Below, piece after piece: positions 13,601-23,421 of a DNA stretch of 64,000 nucleotides; position 1 is the stretch's first letter; every line of letters begins with the position of its first letter. The notes below the pieces were generated by a model. It worked only from the letters and a program-made list of their open reading frames with translations. It made no database searches and was not told where the DNA came from. Origin of the DNA: Ciona intestinalis (lineage: Eukaryota; Chordata; Ascidiacea; Phlebobranchia; Cionidae); the NCBI RefSeq assembly GCF_000224145.3, contig NC_020167.2, positions 6,513,566 to 6,577,565 on the forward strand, in the 5' to 3' direction. The position numbers and the translations under genes are program-made.

Positions 13601-16600
13601 GTTTGGAATATGTTTGAGGTGTTTGACCAAGTTAGTCAAGGCAATTATGAAAGATCAAGTGAACCAAATGGTAACTGTGGACCTGTTGTATTGGAAATTA
13701 ATGGTAAGTTGTGTATGGGTGCATAGGGACTAACTTAAGGTGGCAGGGTAGACAGGATTACCCTAAAATTTCCGCATTGCATTAACCTGTGAAAAGTAAT
13801 TAAAAGTAGTTTGGGCACAGAAACGGTTATTGAAGTTTTGTTATATAAATATTTTAAAAAACTTGCAAAGTTTTTTTATTACATCTTACATGTAATAATA
13901 TTTCTTTGTTCAGGTGACGTGGAGGAAACAGACCGTGACATCATACTCGCAAACGTTCCTATAATCACCCCTAATGGTGATGTTGTTGTTAGGAGCCTAG
14001 ATCTTAATGTAAGGTTATGTATTATGTGTGTGTTGCCATATTTGCCATGGAAGGGTTAGCACAACTACCTCTAGTCATCGGGGTTATTGATTATGAGTGT
14101 ATGTGTCCTTTGGCAAAACACATAAACATAACGTTAATTGCTCCAACAATATGTTGTAACTCATAGGCAAGTTACCACACATAAATTATTATACGTGCTT
14201 GCATTATACCAACATATGGACTTGTGTTATAGCGACTGTTCTTGCCAAACCATGCGAGGAGTAATAAGTTTTATTCATTCATTAATCAATGTAATAGAGT
14301 TCTGTCTGTACGAGCAATAGCAAAACAACTAAAGCTAAACGGTGTTGAATTTTATATTTTTAAAAGATTATATGTTCCCGTAAGCTTAAATTTTTTATAA
14401 AGTGTAGAAACACCTAACCACACATGGCAATATATTCTTCTCCAGTTATCCGGGGGTATGCATCTGTTGATTACTGGTCCTAATGGTTGTGGAAAAAGTT
14501 CATTGTTTCGAATCTTGAGCGGGTTATGGCCGGTTTATTCCGGTTGTCTTAAGAAACCACCACCCTCCAGTATGTTCTACATTCCACAAAGGTAAAACAA
14601 ACAAACTGCAATTGCTCCAACCCAGTGGTCACTAATTGGTTGTTCAAATTATTGGCCATACACAAAGAAAAAAAAACCAGAAAAGTAATTACCTACAAAG
14701 TAACATTTGTGGTAACTCGTAAGCTGGCACGAGATGTATGAAACAGAACAACTGTGTTATAGAGACTGTCGTTTATCAGCCACGCGGGGATAAAGCAACA
14801 TTTCTTAATTCAACATTAACTGTATTGAGTTCAATGTGCAGTTTTTTAAAACAGTTTTAACAACTAATATTTTATGTATTAGAGTCTATAGGATATTTAA
14901 ACTTAAAGTTTTGCCGAATGGCGGACGATACATCAAAAAATACACTACGTATTCCACCAGATGAGCTGTTAAAACATTATTTAAATAATGCATGGTCGCA
15001 GATGTAACAGAATTATCAAATAAATAATTACAGCAACTTCATACAGACCATACATGGCGATCGGAACGTTGCGTGGTCAAGTTATTTACCCGGACACACA
15101 TGAGGACATGGTGGCTAAGGGGATGACTGATGATGATCTTCGGAAGATCCTGGAAACCGTTCATCTTTACCACGTTGTGAGGAGAGAGGGAGGATGGAAC
15201 ACGGAGGCGGATTGGAAAGATGTTTTATCTGGAGGAGAGAAGCAGAGGATGGGGATGGCAAGATTGTTTTATCATAGGTGGGTGGAGACTAGAGGGTACT
15301 GGGTTTAAGGCTTGGTGGTCTCAGTATTGTTAGAATGTTTGGCAAGACTGTTTTATCATAGGTGGGTAAGAGTTACTGGGTTCAAGGCTCAGTGGTGCTA
15401 CTATTGTTGGTGTGTGTGAGGCAAAATTGTTTAATCATAGTAATATAGTTAGGTGACTTTGGTCAAAGGTTGTAATTGAATGTATTGGCAACTTATGTGT
15501 TCTTATTAGTGTAAGCATTCTAATGGCTCTAACCTAGTGCTTAAGAATTGTTCAAATTTAAAATAGCCAAAAGTTACAAATTTAGGGTTTTTAAAACTTG
15601 TTAAGTTTATTGTAATAAATTAGGAAACCTGCCCTGGTCTAGTACTCAAAGAGTTGAACAATTCTTGTGTAAAAAATACACCTAACGTTTTCGTAGCACC
15701 AGATCCTTACTGCAAGAGTTTACTAATCCACCAAAACATTACAGACCTGTGTATGCGTTGTTGGATGAATGTACTTCTGCTGTCAGTATTGATGTTGAAG
15801 GAAAGATATTCCAAGCAGCGAAAGATGCCGGGATTATATTAATGTCTATATCTCATAGGCCTTCTTTATGGTGGGTGGTGTTGGGGTTAGGGGGTAGTGG
15901 GTGTATAGGCACCAAACCTGGGGCGGCAGGGTGGGCAGGCCAACTTTTTTTCTGCTGTGCATTTATAAGTTTTTTTTCTTTTTTTTTGTGCACTGCATTA
16001 ATCAGTATTTTTTCCTTTTTTTTGTGCAATGCATTAATCAGTAAATATTGGGAACAAATAACTGTGCATCTAAGTATCCCCGCCTCACCTTGCATTTAAA
16101 CAAGGGTTTGTGGGTGAACATTACTTTTCAAGAGAAGTCAGTTAGCATAACCTGTGAAAAATTGAGACATGGTATGTTGCTGATATTTATAACGTATAGT
16201 ACTGTGGGGTAAGATGGGATATCTATAGCACATAATATTCAAATATTCTACTTGGTTTTAAACAATCAACAAAGGTCTATAGGAGTCGTGAGAATACGTT
16301 TATAATTCTTTGAATGTTCTTTGTTTACTACAAAATGGAATGAGAAAATAGAAAGAATAGCTGTCCCATCTTTCCCTATCCTATTATATTTATGATATTT
16401 CTCGTAACATTACTAATAATGGTTATACCACAGAACGAGAATGGGAATTTTGCAGTAGTTTTTGGTCGCTATCAATGCGGGGTTTCAAAACATAATAAAT
16501 TGATTATTTCCAATGTCACCACAGGAAGTATCACACCCACATCCTCCAGTTTGATGGTGAGGGTGGTTGGACCTTCAGTGAGTTGGATTCAGATACAAGA

Positions 16601-17204
16601 TATACGTTGAATGAAGAAAAACAGGTTAGTTTATATGAACTGTCACATACTTATAAATATATATCTGTAAATTAAACACCCACAAAAGTAAATATGCGGT
16701 AACTCGTAAGCGGAGTACCGCACAGGATGTGTATGAAACAGAACACCTGTGTTATAAAAACTGTTGTTGCCTGCCATGTGAGCATAATTAAGTTACATTC
16801 ATTCATGTAAGAATAATAGAAAATGCTGAATGTAAAACCCAGAAGCAACTGTAACCTTTGGGATAAAGGCAGACACGCAAATCACTATGGCATTCTGGAC
16901 ATGTTATTTATATAGAATATTCATGTAGTTTTATTTTTATTTAAATTAAACCTAGAGGCACATGTAACTTATGGGTTAGGAATAGGCACGGTAACAACTA
17001 AACCATGGTGCTTGGTGCCAGAAATTGTTTATTTTTTTGTTGCTGTAGAACCTGGAAGCTCACCTGGCAGGGGTTCCGAAGATGCAGCGAAGATTAAACG
17101 AACTTTGCGCGATTCTTGGTGAAGGTTCAATTCATAAACTTGAAATAAATGGTGAGAATGGATCCGACGAAAGTTTTCAAATTGAAGACACGCCACTGGA
17201 GTAA
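7685..17204 (+). CDS. abcd1: Peroxisomal very-long-chain fatty acyl-CoA half-transporter, ABCD1/ABCD2 type
   Basis: Half ABC transporter that dimerizes in the peroxisomal membrane to import very-long-chain acyl-CoA. Fifteen phase-consistent exons: 7685-7809, 8016-8082, 8431-8614, 9074-9251, 9651-9827, 10123-10300, 10768-10948, 11733-11875 (or its copy 12808-12950), 13571-13703, 13914-14008, 14446-14591, 15047-15277, 15745-15870, 16525-16624, 17049-17204. They give 739 aa (human ABCD1 has 745). The membrane domain carries the ALDP-specific stretch [17 protein letters not shown] and EEIAFYGG. The ATPase has Walker [10 protein letters not shown] (498-506), signature LSGGE (596-600), Walker B ALLDE (617-621) and the His switch (650). 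The C-terminus keeps the [14 protein letters not shown] segment of ABCD1/2, which separates it from ABCD3 and ABCD4. The start ATG follows 'ttctttataag' directly, which suits an SL trans-splice acceptor. The exon 2 donor (AAAG|GTTCAT) is weak; if intron 2 is retained, an in-frame TAA at 8098 would stop after 69 residues. Confidence 0.95.
8266..8418 (+). mobile_element. SINE-like element abutting ABCD exon 3
   Basis: Carries 'atgaaacagaacatcagtgt', a diverged 'actactgcc' core, 'gtgaggataa' and the 'taccttcattcaac' tail. It ends 12 bp before the exon 3 acceptor at 8430, so its tail forms much of the pyrimidine tract of that intron. Confidence 0.6.
10345..10485 (+). mobile_element. SINE with tRNA-like head
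   Basis: 'gtggttcagtagttagcgcc' resembles an A box and 'acaggttcgatgatg' a B box of RNA polymerase III, followed by the family body ('aacaaaacaccagtgctata', 'ttactgtc', 'catgcaag'). This links the family to a tRNA ancestor. It lies in ABCD intron 6. Confidence 0.6.
11058..12045. repeat. Tandem duplication copy A, containing ABCD exon 8
   Basis: About 1 kb aligned almost base for base with 12170-13113: 'ttaaaggtc' start, a hAT MITE, a SINE tail, exon 8, and the downstream 'gatgcctgaagtgacacgtc' intron segment. Differences are scattered substitutions and small indels, at a level compatible with alleles. Outside these bounds the two copies diverge at once. Confidence 0.9.
11334..11504. mobile_element. 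hAT-type MITE, copy in duplication A
   Basis: Starts 'cagtacttctcaacc' and ends 'ggttgacaaccactg', inverted termini of the hAT superfamily type (CAGTGGTTCTCAACC). The 171-bp interior has no coding capacity. I could not see a clean 8-bp target duplication. Confidence 0.6.
12120..12169. other. Assembly gap (50 N)
   Basis: Exactly 50 N, which looks like a placeholder of unknown size. It lies between the two copies of the ABCD exon 8 duplication. Confidence 0.99.
12409..12579. mobile_element. hAT-type MITE, copy in duplication B
   Basis: Same element as 11334-11504, starting 'tagtagttctcaacc' and ending 'ggttgacaaccactg'. Its shared position shows that the MITE insertion predates the duplication (or allele split). 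Confidence 0.6.
12808..12950 (+). CDS. abcd1: Second copy of ABCD exon 8 (143 bp)
   Basis: Same length, acceptor (ctcccag) and donor (gtattg) as 11733-11875. I see only synonymous differences (TCT/TCC, TCG/TCA). The exon enters in phase 1 and leaves in phase 0, so including both copies in one mRNA would break the frame; at most one is used. A merged second haplotype is as likely as a real duplicated exon. Confidence 0.8.
14608..14815 (+). mobile_element. SINE-like element, nearly complete body
   Basis: Contains 'attgctccaacccagtggtc', 'tattggccatacac', 'cctacaaagtaacat', 'ggtaactcgtaagctggcac', 'atgaaacagaac', 'gactgtcg' and 'gccacgcggggataaagc'. It lies in ABCD intron 11. Confidence 0.7.
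15255..15445 (+). repeat. Three tandem copies of the ABCD exon 12 end plus splice donor
   Basis: 'ggcaagattgttttatcata' and the following 'ggtgggt' donor (about 15258-15282) recur at about 15340-15366 ('ggcaagactgttttatcata' + 'ggtgggt') and, decayed, at about 15420-15441 ('ggcaaaattgtttaatcata' + 'gtaat'). The first copy is the real exon end in my model (15277). The intervening 'agagttactgggttcaaggc' segments are also related. Confidence 0.75.
16203..16388. mobile_element. MITE, 'gggtaagatggga' family
   Basis: Ends 'tgtggggtaagatggga' and 'tcccatctttccctatccta' are inverted. The interior 'agcacataatattcaaatat', 'tctataggagtcgtgagaat' is shared with the other copies. It lies in ABCD intron 13. 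Confidence 0.65.
16672..16805 (+). mobile_element. SINE-like element, 3' body
   Basis: 'acacccacaaaagtaaatat', 'ggtaactcgtaag', 'gtatgaaacagaacacctgt', 'ctgttgttgcc', and the 'ttacattcattcat' tail. It lies in ABCD intron 14. Confidence 0.65.
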
Positions 17205-18153
17205 AAATACCAATCAGTTCATTAGTATTATTATGTTTAATTTGAGGGTGCAGGCCAAAACTTTTAAACTTTGGAGAAAAAATTTTTAAAATTAAAAAAA
17301 CTGTTAACTCTAAAGTAAAATGTTGTACTTTTTAGGGTAAATAATTAACCCAAAAAATTAACGATATTTGTTTGTGAAAAAGTTGTACCAATTGTTACAA
17401 ATGTAGAGTTATGTATTGTATTTTGTTGTGCTTATGTTATTACATGTTATCTATTGAAAATTACATGTTATCTAAGAAAAAAAAGCTAAATGTATGTCTA
17501 TATGTGGTAAAGAAATTATGCAAACTAACTTAATATACATAGAATATTTTTTTACAATTTTTTCTCAATTTTATTTTGCTTTTTATTCTACATGGAGCAA
17601 TATTTAATTTAAAACTGCAATTTCAAATAAATCTTCAAAATTTAGAGAGATTTAGCTTAACTGTGATTATAAATTATGGATATTTTTTACAACAGTTTTG
17701 TTGTTTAAATTGCGCAATATATGATGCATTTAACATACCATTGCTGAATTGTGCTTCGTAATTATATAAGTTTTCTAAAGAAACTTTTTTTATTTAACTG
17801 TAAACCAGAGTGCTACATTTATAATATACCAAGCTTTTATTTGTGCATGTTTTGAAATCCATATACACGCTAATGTCAATGCAAATGTTTGTATTTTGTT
17901 GCTGCGCTCAAATTCTTTCCTGGGGCTCAGAAAAATAATTTTCCTGTTTGGCTTAGAAACATCATATTTTACAATGTTATAAAACACATACTGAAGTTGT
18001 TTCATAAAATATTAATTATTGGTGACGCCACACATAACCATGTAATATTGGCCCTTTTTATTTGACCTCAAATTTCGACTTTGCTTTAATTAATACACTA
18101 CCTACAGAAAAGTATTAAGATATACTAATAAATATATATTTATGTATATTATT

Positions 18154-18338
18154 GCCATGGGGTAAGATGGTTACCATTAGCGCATGACTTCCTGTGTGTC
18201 TTAATCATGTTTTTACTATTTAACAACGATCTTTTAGAGTCTTGAGGATATGGTTATATAATTCTGTAAATACTAACTATAAATGGGACGATGCAAGAGA
18301 ATAAAAACATGGTCCATCTTACCCCGACCTATACTATA
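18154..18338. mobile_element. MITE, 'gggtaagatgg' family
   Basis: 'catggggtaagatggttacc' at one end and 'ggtccatcttaccccgacct' at the other. The interior is shortened and diverged. Confidence 0.5.
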
Positions 18339-18689
18339 ACATCAACACAAAGTAAGACAGAGTTTCCATAACAAGTTATTGCGACCAAAATTGTATTTTG
18401 TTTTAACTTTCCCAAGCCTACTACTAAATTTAATGTCATTAGGATTGTTTTATTTATTCTAATAATAAATATTATGATAATTAAACATGAGATTTATTGA
18501 GTAAACACTGGATTGCGATAAACTGATGAAATATTAGATATTTATTGATCTTTTAACGCGAAGGAATATTAGCTCCATTCACTGTTATGCTAATATTTGG
18601 TCATTGTGGTTTTTGGAATATTTATATTTTGACCCGGGAACCAACGAAGCTGATGCATAATTTGGGCGTTAAGACGGTCACGTACACAT

Positions 18690-18857
18690 AGGGACTACTA
18701 TTGTTTTAGACGGGACATCTTTAGCACATAATATCCAAACATCCTGATCGTGTTTAAGACAATTAACAACTGCCTATGGGAGTTGTGAGGATACGGTTCT
18801 ATAATTCTTTTAATGTTCTTTTGCTTAAGGTGTCCCATCTTCCCCACCCTACTATAA
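18690..18857. mobile_element. MITE, 'gggtaagatgg' family
   Basis: Interior 'atctttagcacataatatcc' to 'gttgtgaggatacggttcta', ending 'aggtgtcccatcttccccac'. A further 30-bp 'cccatctttccccgcccta' end follows, suggesting a nested or tandem insertion. Confidence 0.55.
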
Positions 18858-19429
18858 TAAAAAAGTCTCCCATCTTTCCCCGCCCTACAGCTGTCTACTT
18901 TAATTCATGGGATAACCATTTAGCATACTGAATACACACTCAGTATACTTTATATAGGTCATGTGTAACATAATTCATTTAATCCACACATGTACAGAAA
19001 CACTTATTAAGTGTTTAAATTCGCTCCCAAGCTACGAGACACCTGCAATTATACAAATATGTTTCTGACTAATTGATATTTATTCCCGTATTATCTATCA
19101 TTAATTCCTTTACACTCTCTATGTATAGTATTACGTCTACAATAGCCATTAATTCCTTATTTGTATCTTCATTTAAACCTATAGGGATAAAACATTGGAT
19201 TAAACACTCATCTAAACTAAAGCAATGACTTAATCTTTATCGAACAACTGCAAGACACATTGGAAGCTGACCTGCAAATAACGCAAACAAAGAATGGATT
19301 ACACGATTTTCAAAAAGCGTTTGTGTTTGTAATAATGAGTGCGAAATGCGAATTTGTGGCGCCCGAGGTTTAATTACGCGGCAATTTTACATTTTGTTAG
19401 TGTTACTTCGCACGACGAAAGAATAATTT

Positions 19430-19625
19430 AGTAGGTTGAGGAGAGCCAGGTCACCTTTAGCACATAATGTCCAAATATCCGGGTCGTGTTTTAAACAATT
19501 GACAACGGTCTATGAGAATCGTGAGAATACGGTTTTATAATTCTTTTATTGTTCTTTGTTTACCACCAAATGGGACAAGAAAATAGAATGAAAAGTGTCC
19601 CATCTTCCCCAACCCTGCTACATAT
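19430..19625. mobile_element. MITE, 'gggtaagatgg' family
   Basis: Left end decayed ('gaggagagccaggtcacctt'), right end 'gtgtcccatcttccccaacc'. The family interior is complete. A second, opposite-facing copy follows at about 19646-19833. Confidence 0.55.
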
Positions 19626-20367
19626 AAATCGGCTCATTTGGCATCGTAGTGTTATTGGGGTAAGATGGTTAAAGCTTTCACTTTTTATCGTCCCGTTGGT
19701 AGAAAACGAAGAATATTTACAGATTTATAAAACCGGATCTCCACGAAGTCTGAAAGGGCGTTCTTAAATGTTCCAAACACAACTAGGAAATGTGTGATAT
19801 TATGTGCTAACGGAATCCATCCTACCCTATAAGAGTAATATATATATATAAAAGTTGTTAAGAATCATATTTTGTACATCATATTATGCACAGTAGCAAA
19901 AGTATCAGAATATACTAGATAAAACGTCCAAGAAATACAATGCATATACTCATACAACTTATAAAAAAGTAAAAATTACAAAAGCACAATTTTTAAAGTT
20001 GTTAAAAATGTCGTAATTAAATAAAAGTAAACAATACTGGAACAAAATAAGAATACGAGGGTAAATGGATGTAAAAAGCCTTGCGTTTATTTTCCTGGTA
20101 TTGATTTTAAGGTCTATATAAGAGGTCGATACGCTTAACATGTATATAGCCTCATATTCAAAGACGCGAATATTATGATTTATAGCATTGTATTGTGGGT
20201 TTAGAAGCCACGCTTTGATTTGACGTTTTACTCATAGTTTTTACCCCTGGCATATTTTAACTACTGTCGTTTGCTGCTAATTCCCTTCTCTTCGTTGTTT
20301 TAGTTAATTTTGGTCTTCGTTACTGTAATCGAAGAGATAATTTATGTCACGTTAAGATGGAATATTT

Positions 20368-21303
20368 CTAATTTATAATATTTAGCACTGGTCTTTCCAG
20401 CATGGTACCGTCCTCTATATTAGTTGGACACGCAATTTGCATTTCCGGAGGTGGGGGCCCAATCATTGAAGCGTAACTTGGATAATGTTCGAGACTTTGA
20501 AACGTCGGCTGGGGGGCTGTGACGTAACTTCCGGGTTCCTGGTACCACGTGACACACGGGGTTGATGGTTCGTACGTATGCACCTCAAGTTGGGGTTTTG
20601 GATTTGGGTTCTCAGGCATGCCCCGGTGACCTAAAACAGCTTCAAGAGCACGTATGTATTCAATCGCTGATCGCAGTGTCTCTACCTGGATAGGGAAATA
20701 GCTCTTAGAAATTATTACAGGCGAAAATCAATATTTATTTTTGGATCGTTTTTACGAGGGTTTAATTCTGCTCATCACCCTTACTTCTACGATAAATAAC
20801 CAGCTAGGAAACAGGACAGTTGACTGTGGGGTAAGATGGGCCTCCTTTAGCTCATAATATCCAAATATTCTGATCGTGTTTTAAACGATCAAAAACGGTC
20901 TATAGGAGTCGTGAGGATACGGTTTTATAATTCTTTGAATGTTTTTTATTTACTAGAAATGGAACGAGAACATAAAATAAAGGAGTGTTCTATCTTCCCT
21001 CCTCCCTGTATGCTGCCGTTACCCTAGAGCAAAAAAACATCAAAAGGAATACAAAGGTAGAACAAAGCTGTTTACCTTGCTTATTTTGCGACATCTATTT
21101 CCACTCGGAACTCTTTTCCTCAATTCGTCGAACGCAGAGTTGACGTGTTTGATTCGCCGTCTCTCCCGTTCGTTCCTTCGAGCAACTCTTAAAGTCTTCA
21201 CCGGCGCTCCCTGTGACGTAGACGTGACGTAAGCATCACGGGACGTCATCGCTGGAATTCCAAAGTTAGGTGAAGTGTCAAGTTGGTTTGGTCCCATGTT
21301 CAT
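20368..21303 (-). CDS. ascl-like: Achaete-scute-like bHLH transcription factor
   Basis: Predicted nuclear, E-box-binding transcription factor of the proneural achaete-scute group. Two phase-0 exons: 21076-21303 (76 codons) and 20368-20685 (105 codons plus stop), 181 aa. The basic region and helix 1 read RVARRNERERRRIKHVNSAF, the loop has an SGNRCRKI segment, and helix 2 reads SKVETLRSAIEYIRALEAVL. The SKVETLR(S/A)A-YI-AL pattern and the intron inside the domain before VETLR fit the Ascl family better than Hand, Ptf1 or neurogenin. The tail is Pro-rich with conserved-looking Tyr/Trp residues but no motif I recognise. Which Ascl paralogue group (1/2 or 3/4/5) is uncertain. The start is the first in-frame ATG of the exon. 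Confidence 0.85.
20823..21010. mobile_element. MITE inside the bHLH gene intron
   Basis: 'tgtggggtaagatgggcctc' to 'tctatcttccctcctccct', with the usual interior. It occupies half of the single 390-bp intron, whose splice borders are at 21075 and 20686. Confidence 0.6.
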
Positions 21304-22366
21304 TTTCCCACAAACTCCAAACTAGAAATATCTCAATCTATTTTCCGTTTAACTTCTAAATAACGTCTTGCTGATAGAATTGAACGAACCTGGCAATGCT
21401 GTGTAAGGTATTCGTACAATATAGGTTTGGTCTTTTCGTTTTGGGTTCAAATCTGTCCTTCTTTATTTGTGCACGCCTTTTATTTCCATATCGATCGACG
21501 CCACTTAATTAGTTGTTGAAATAAGACGCCTGTTTGTTCATAAGCGAAATATTTCGTTTAAATTCTATTTTAACGAGACGTGCGTCGGATATTTGAGGAT
21601 TATCCATTTTTACAATTCTTTCGTGCAGCGTTTTACAATGACCACCTGCATTACGCAGATGCATAGCTCTAATCTCACAACGTGTATTGGGTTTAAAGCG
21701 GGCACGGCTACAGGTACAACACAATGTACAAACAATAAGAAGCACTTAAAGAAAGTTGGTACTATACAATATTTCTTTACTAAATTAAACGATTAAATTT
21801 TGACCGGTGTCGTGTAAAATTTGGTCCGGGAATAATATTTGTTCCGGCTGATCAGGGGTACGATGCTTCCGCAGAATAATAGACTCATTTTATAGAATAC
21901 CAATAAAATACAAACCAGCGTTAAAAAAGGTCCGGGTAAAATTTATAATTGCGTGTTTAAGTCGTTTATCATACACACAAAATATTATATAGCGCTGACC
22001 TTTATGTAAAAGAAGATTGCATAAAAATCGTTCCGGGGTGTCGGAATATTTGGTTTACATTTTAAACATCAGCACCCGGAACAAATTCTACATGACACAG
22101 GTGTTTTTAACGATTGCAACAAACAACGGGATTAATCGGGATAAACTACAATACAATGTTAATACAAAAGGCACACTGGAAGAATACGAGTAACGCAGCA
22201 AGACACTATAGATAGTGAACGAAGCATCGGACGATAGGAGCCGTCATAGCTTATAAATGAACGTTATATTGTTGCATATGAAATACAATAGAAAGCTTTG
22301 CATATAAAGACTTACGAATGAAACACAGTTTCACACAATTGTGATTGCTCAAGCTGCATGTTGGGA

Positions 22367-22488
22367 TGACGTCATGATAACGTGACGTCACATGATAAAG
22401 ACGTGACGAATCAAAACAATTTGATGTAATGTGATTGGGTTTTTACATGGTTCAGAATTATGACGTCACACACGTAAGAGTTACGTCA
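22367..22488. promoter_or_regulatory. Cluster of CREB/ATF sites (CRE)
   Basis: Three full palindromic TGACGTCA sites (22367-22374, 22383-22390, 22461-22468) and one TTACGTCA (22481-22488), plus isolated TGACG (22404) and TACGTCAG (22493), all within about 130 bp. It lies about 1.1 kb upstream of the bHLH start codon. Binding is inferred from the motif only. Confidence 0.6.
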
Positions 22489-22792
22489 CGAATACGTCAG
22501 AAACATAAAGTTAAATGTGATAACTTTGAATTGAATTTATGGAAAGTAACCAAGGAAAAAGAATTAAAACCTGAATAAAGTAAAACATATAAAAGAAATA
22601 CACTGCACGTTAAACCAAGGCAAAAGAAGAGAAACTTTGGGAAATCTTATAATAGGGTTTAAACAATAACTAGAAAAGAGGGCACGTTTTTATTCAGCCA
22701 GAGTTTTTTTTCGAGAAAGTTTACGTGTTGCCAAAGTAAGCCAATTAACGTACAAGCAATTGAAATATTTGATAATGTAATTTATTTAATAT

Positions 22793-22989
22793 ATAGTAGG
22801 CTGGGAGGAGTTGGGACACATTTTCATTCTATTTTCTTGTTCGATTTGGCAGTAAACAAAGAAAATTCAAAAAATTATAAAACTGTGTACTCATGACTTC
22901 CATATACCACTGTTAATTGTTTAAAACACAATTAGGATAATTGGATATTATGTGCTAAAGGTGTCTCAATCGTACCCCCGTACTATATC
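22793..22989. mobile_element. MITE, reverse orientation
   Basis: 'gtaggctgggaggagttggg' left end, interior 'attttcattctattttcttg', right end 'aaggtgtctcaatcgtaccc', flanked by 'tatatagta' and 'tactatat'. Confidence 0.6.
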
Positions 22990-23421
22990 ACTTGTCACAA
23001 GTAGGATTTGTAGGATTTGTCCCAAAAACTAAATTTGCTAATCAGTGGTCAATCATGGCACAATGACTGTTGGGGTGATGTGTCGTTATATATTTAACCC
23101 ACCATACAGAACCATGTACTTGTGAAAGAGATAGGCTTCTAATGATTAAAAAAGGTTGATTAATTTCCTTAAAAAACTAATAATTTCCTTAAAGTTCAAT
23201 GTATATAAGTGCAACAGTCGTGTACCTTGTGATAAAAAGAACTTGTTGTTAATTTCTTGACAGAAAGTATTGTGATTTAAATTGATAAAAACAGAAATAG
23301 TGGAAAAATAGTAAAAGTTCAAGAATAAAGTAAAAGGAGTCGGCTTCTCGTAATACTTGTGTACATAAATCTATGATCTACACTTAATGTACGCACGCTT
23401 CGGTTTAAAATATTTCGTAGT

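Larger units (their letters stand above)
17205..20367. other. Intergenic, MITE-rich, no gene seen
   Basis: Between the convergent 3' ends of ABCD (+) and the bHLH gene (-). I find no conserved reading frame. It holds MITE copies near 18154-18338, 18690-18857 (with an extra terminus at 18860-18891), 19430-19625 and 19646-19833. The rest is AT-rich sequence. Confidence 0.6.
21304..23421. other. Intergenic, upstream of bHLH gene and downstream of MBOAT gene
   Basis: 2.1 kb containing the probable promoter/enhancer of the bHLH gene. I see a CRE cluster (22367-22488), a run of 'tccgg'-containing short motifs (about 21805-22085) and a minus-oriented MITE (22793-22989). No convincing coding exon. 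Confidence 0.5.

Noticed and set aside
21805-22085. Recurrent 'tccgg'-type short motifs upstream of the bHLH gene
   Set aside because: Irregular spacing and poor extension beyond five bases; not distinguishable from chance or decayed repeat by eye.
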